6,120 nt of DNA, taken from Gemmataceae bacterium (lineage in GTDB: Bacteria; Planctomycetota; Planctomycetia; Gemmatales; Gemmataceae). The notes below the pieces were generated by a model. The model saw only the letters and a list, made by a program, of their open reading frames with translations. It made no database searches and had not been told where the DNA came from. Position 1 is the first letter of the stretch. Each line of letters starts with the position of its first letter. The stretch lies in assembly GCA_947474875.1 (NCBI GenBank), contig CANJKY010000253.1:1-6120 (forward strand), in the 5' to 3' direction. Both the position numbers and the translations under genes were made by a program. Of the stretch, positions 6,085-6,120 are shown piece by piece.

Positions 6085-6120
6085 TCTGACCAGCGAGCCG
6101 CGACCGCGCGGGAGCGGGGG
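6085..6120. other. GC-rich intergenic tail with a small hairpin, cut by the window edge
   Basis: Just after the transporter's stop, CCGCG (6098-6102) and CGCGG (6107-6111) can pair around a 4-base loop. The surrounding stretch (AGCGAGCCGCGACCGCG, 6092-6108) has the look of the short GC-rich sequences I associate with intergenic regions in Gemmata-like genomes. It may belong to a terminator or a dispersed repeat, but only one copy is visible and the edge truncates it. Confidence 0.25.

Noticed and set aside
1..6120. Mobile element, CRISPR array, tRNA/rRNA gene, toxin-antitoxin or defence system
   Set aside because: I saw no transposase or integrase motifs, terminal inverted repeats, regularly spaced repeats, tRNA-like cloverleaf or defence domains. 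Base composition appears uniform across the window.

Overview
The window is very GC-rich and codon-biased, with almost every third base G or C. It looks like a chromosomal segment of a planctomycete, most likely from the Gemmata/Gemmataceae group. Three things suggest this: a secreted toroid protein with 'DNSNTQFGL'-type and 'QNARDGGWGY'-type motifs joined to C-terminal HEAT-like repeats, a style I associate with planctomycetes; a secreted SMP-30-type lactonase; and a Tat-exported sulfite-oxidase-family enzyme. The taxonomic call is inference from protein style, not from a marker gene.

Layout. Positions 1-190 hold the first 63 codons of a minus-strand gene that runs off the left edge. It starts at a GTG behind a good Shine-Dalgarno site and appears to encode a membrane protein. 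Positions 191-394 are a divergent intergenic region with a candidate promoter for each direction and a perfect 8-bp inverted repeat (312-337) over the rightward one. From 395 to 4580 three plus-strand genes are packed as an operon: a secreted SMP-30/gluconolactonase-like protein (395-1408), a Tat-exported molybdopterin sulfite-oxidase-family protein (1408-2574, overlapping the previous stop by one base), and a secreted toroid/HEAT protein (2598-4580, 23-bp gap). A strong hairpin (4609-4636) follows. A candidate extended -10 promoter then precedes a GTG-started POT-family peptide:proton symporter (4711-6084). The last 36 bases are GC-rich non-coding sequence with a small hairpin.

How the genes may work together. 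All three operon products carry export signals, so they should act outside the cytoplasmic membrane. The lactonase-like protein and the molybdoenzyme have their metal- or cofactor-binding residues intact and are probably active, but the sequence does not name a substrate. No cytochrome partner for the molybdoenzyme is encoded here. The toroid protein lacks recognisable cyclase catalytic motifs and may be a binding or scaffold protein. The peptide transporter seems to be a separate transcription unit.

I found no mobile element, CRISPR array, RNA gene or defence system. The window is largely ordinary. Its more unusual points are the compact 12-helix form of the transporter, the composition of the three-gene exported operon, and the inverted repeat in the divergent promoter region.
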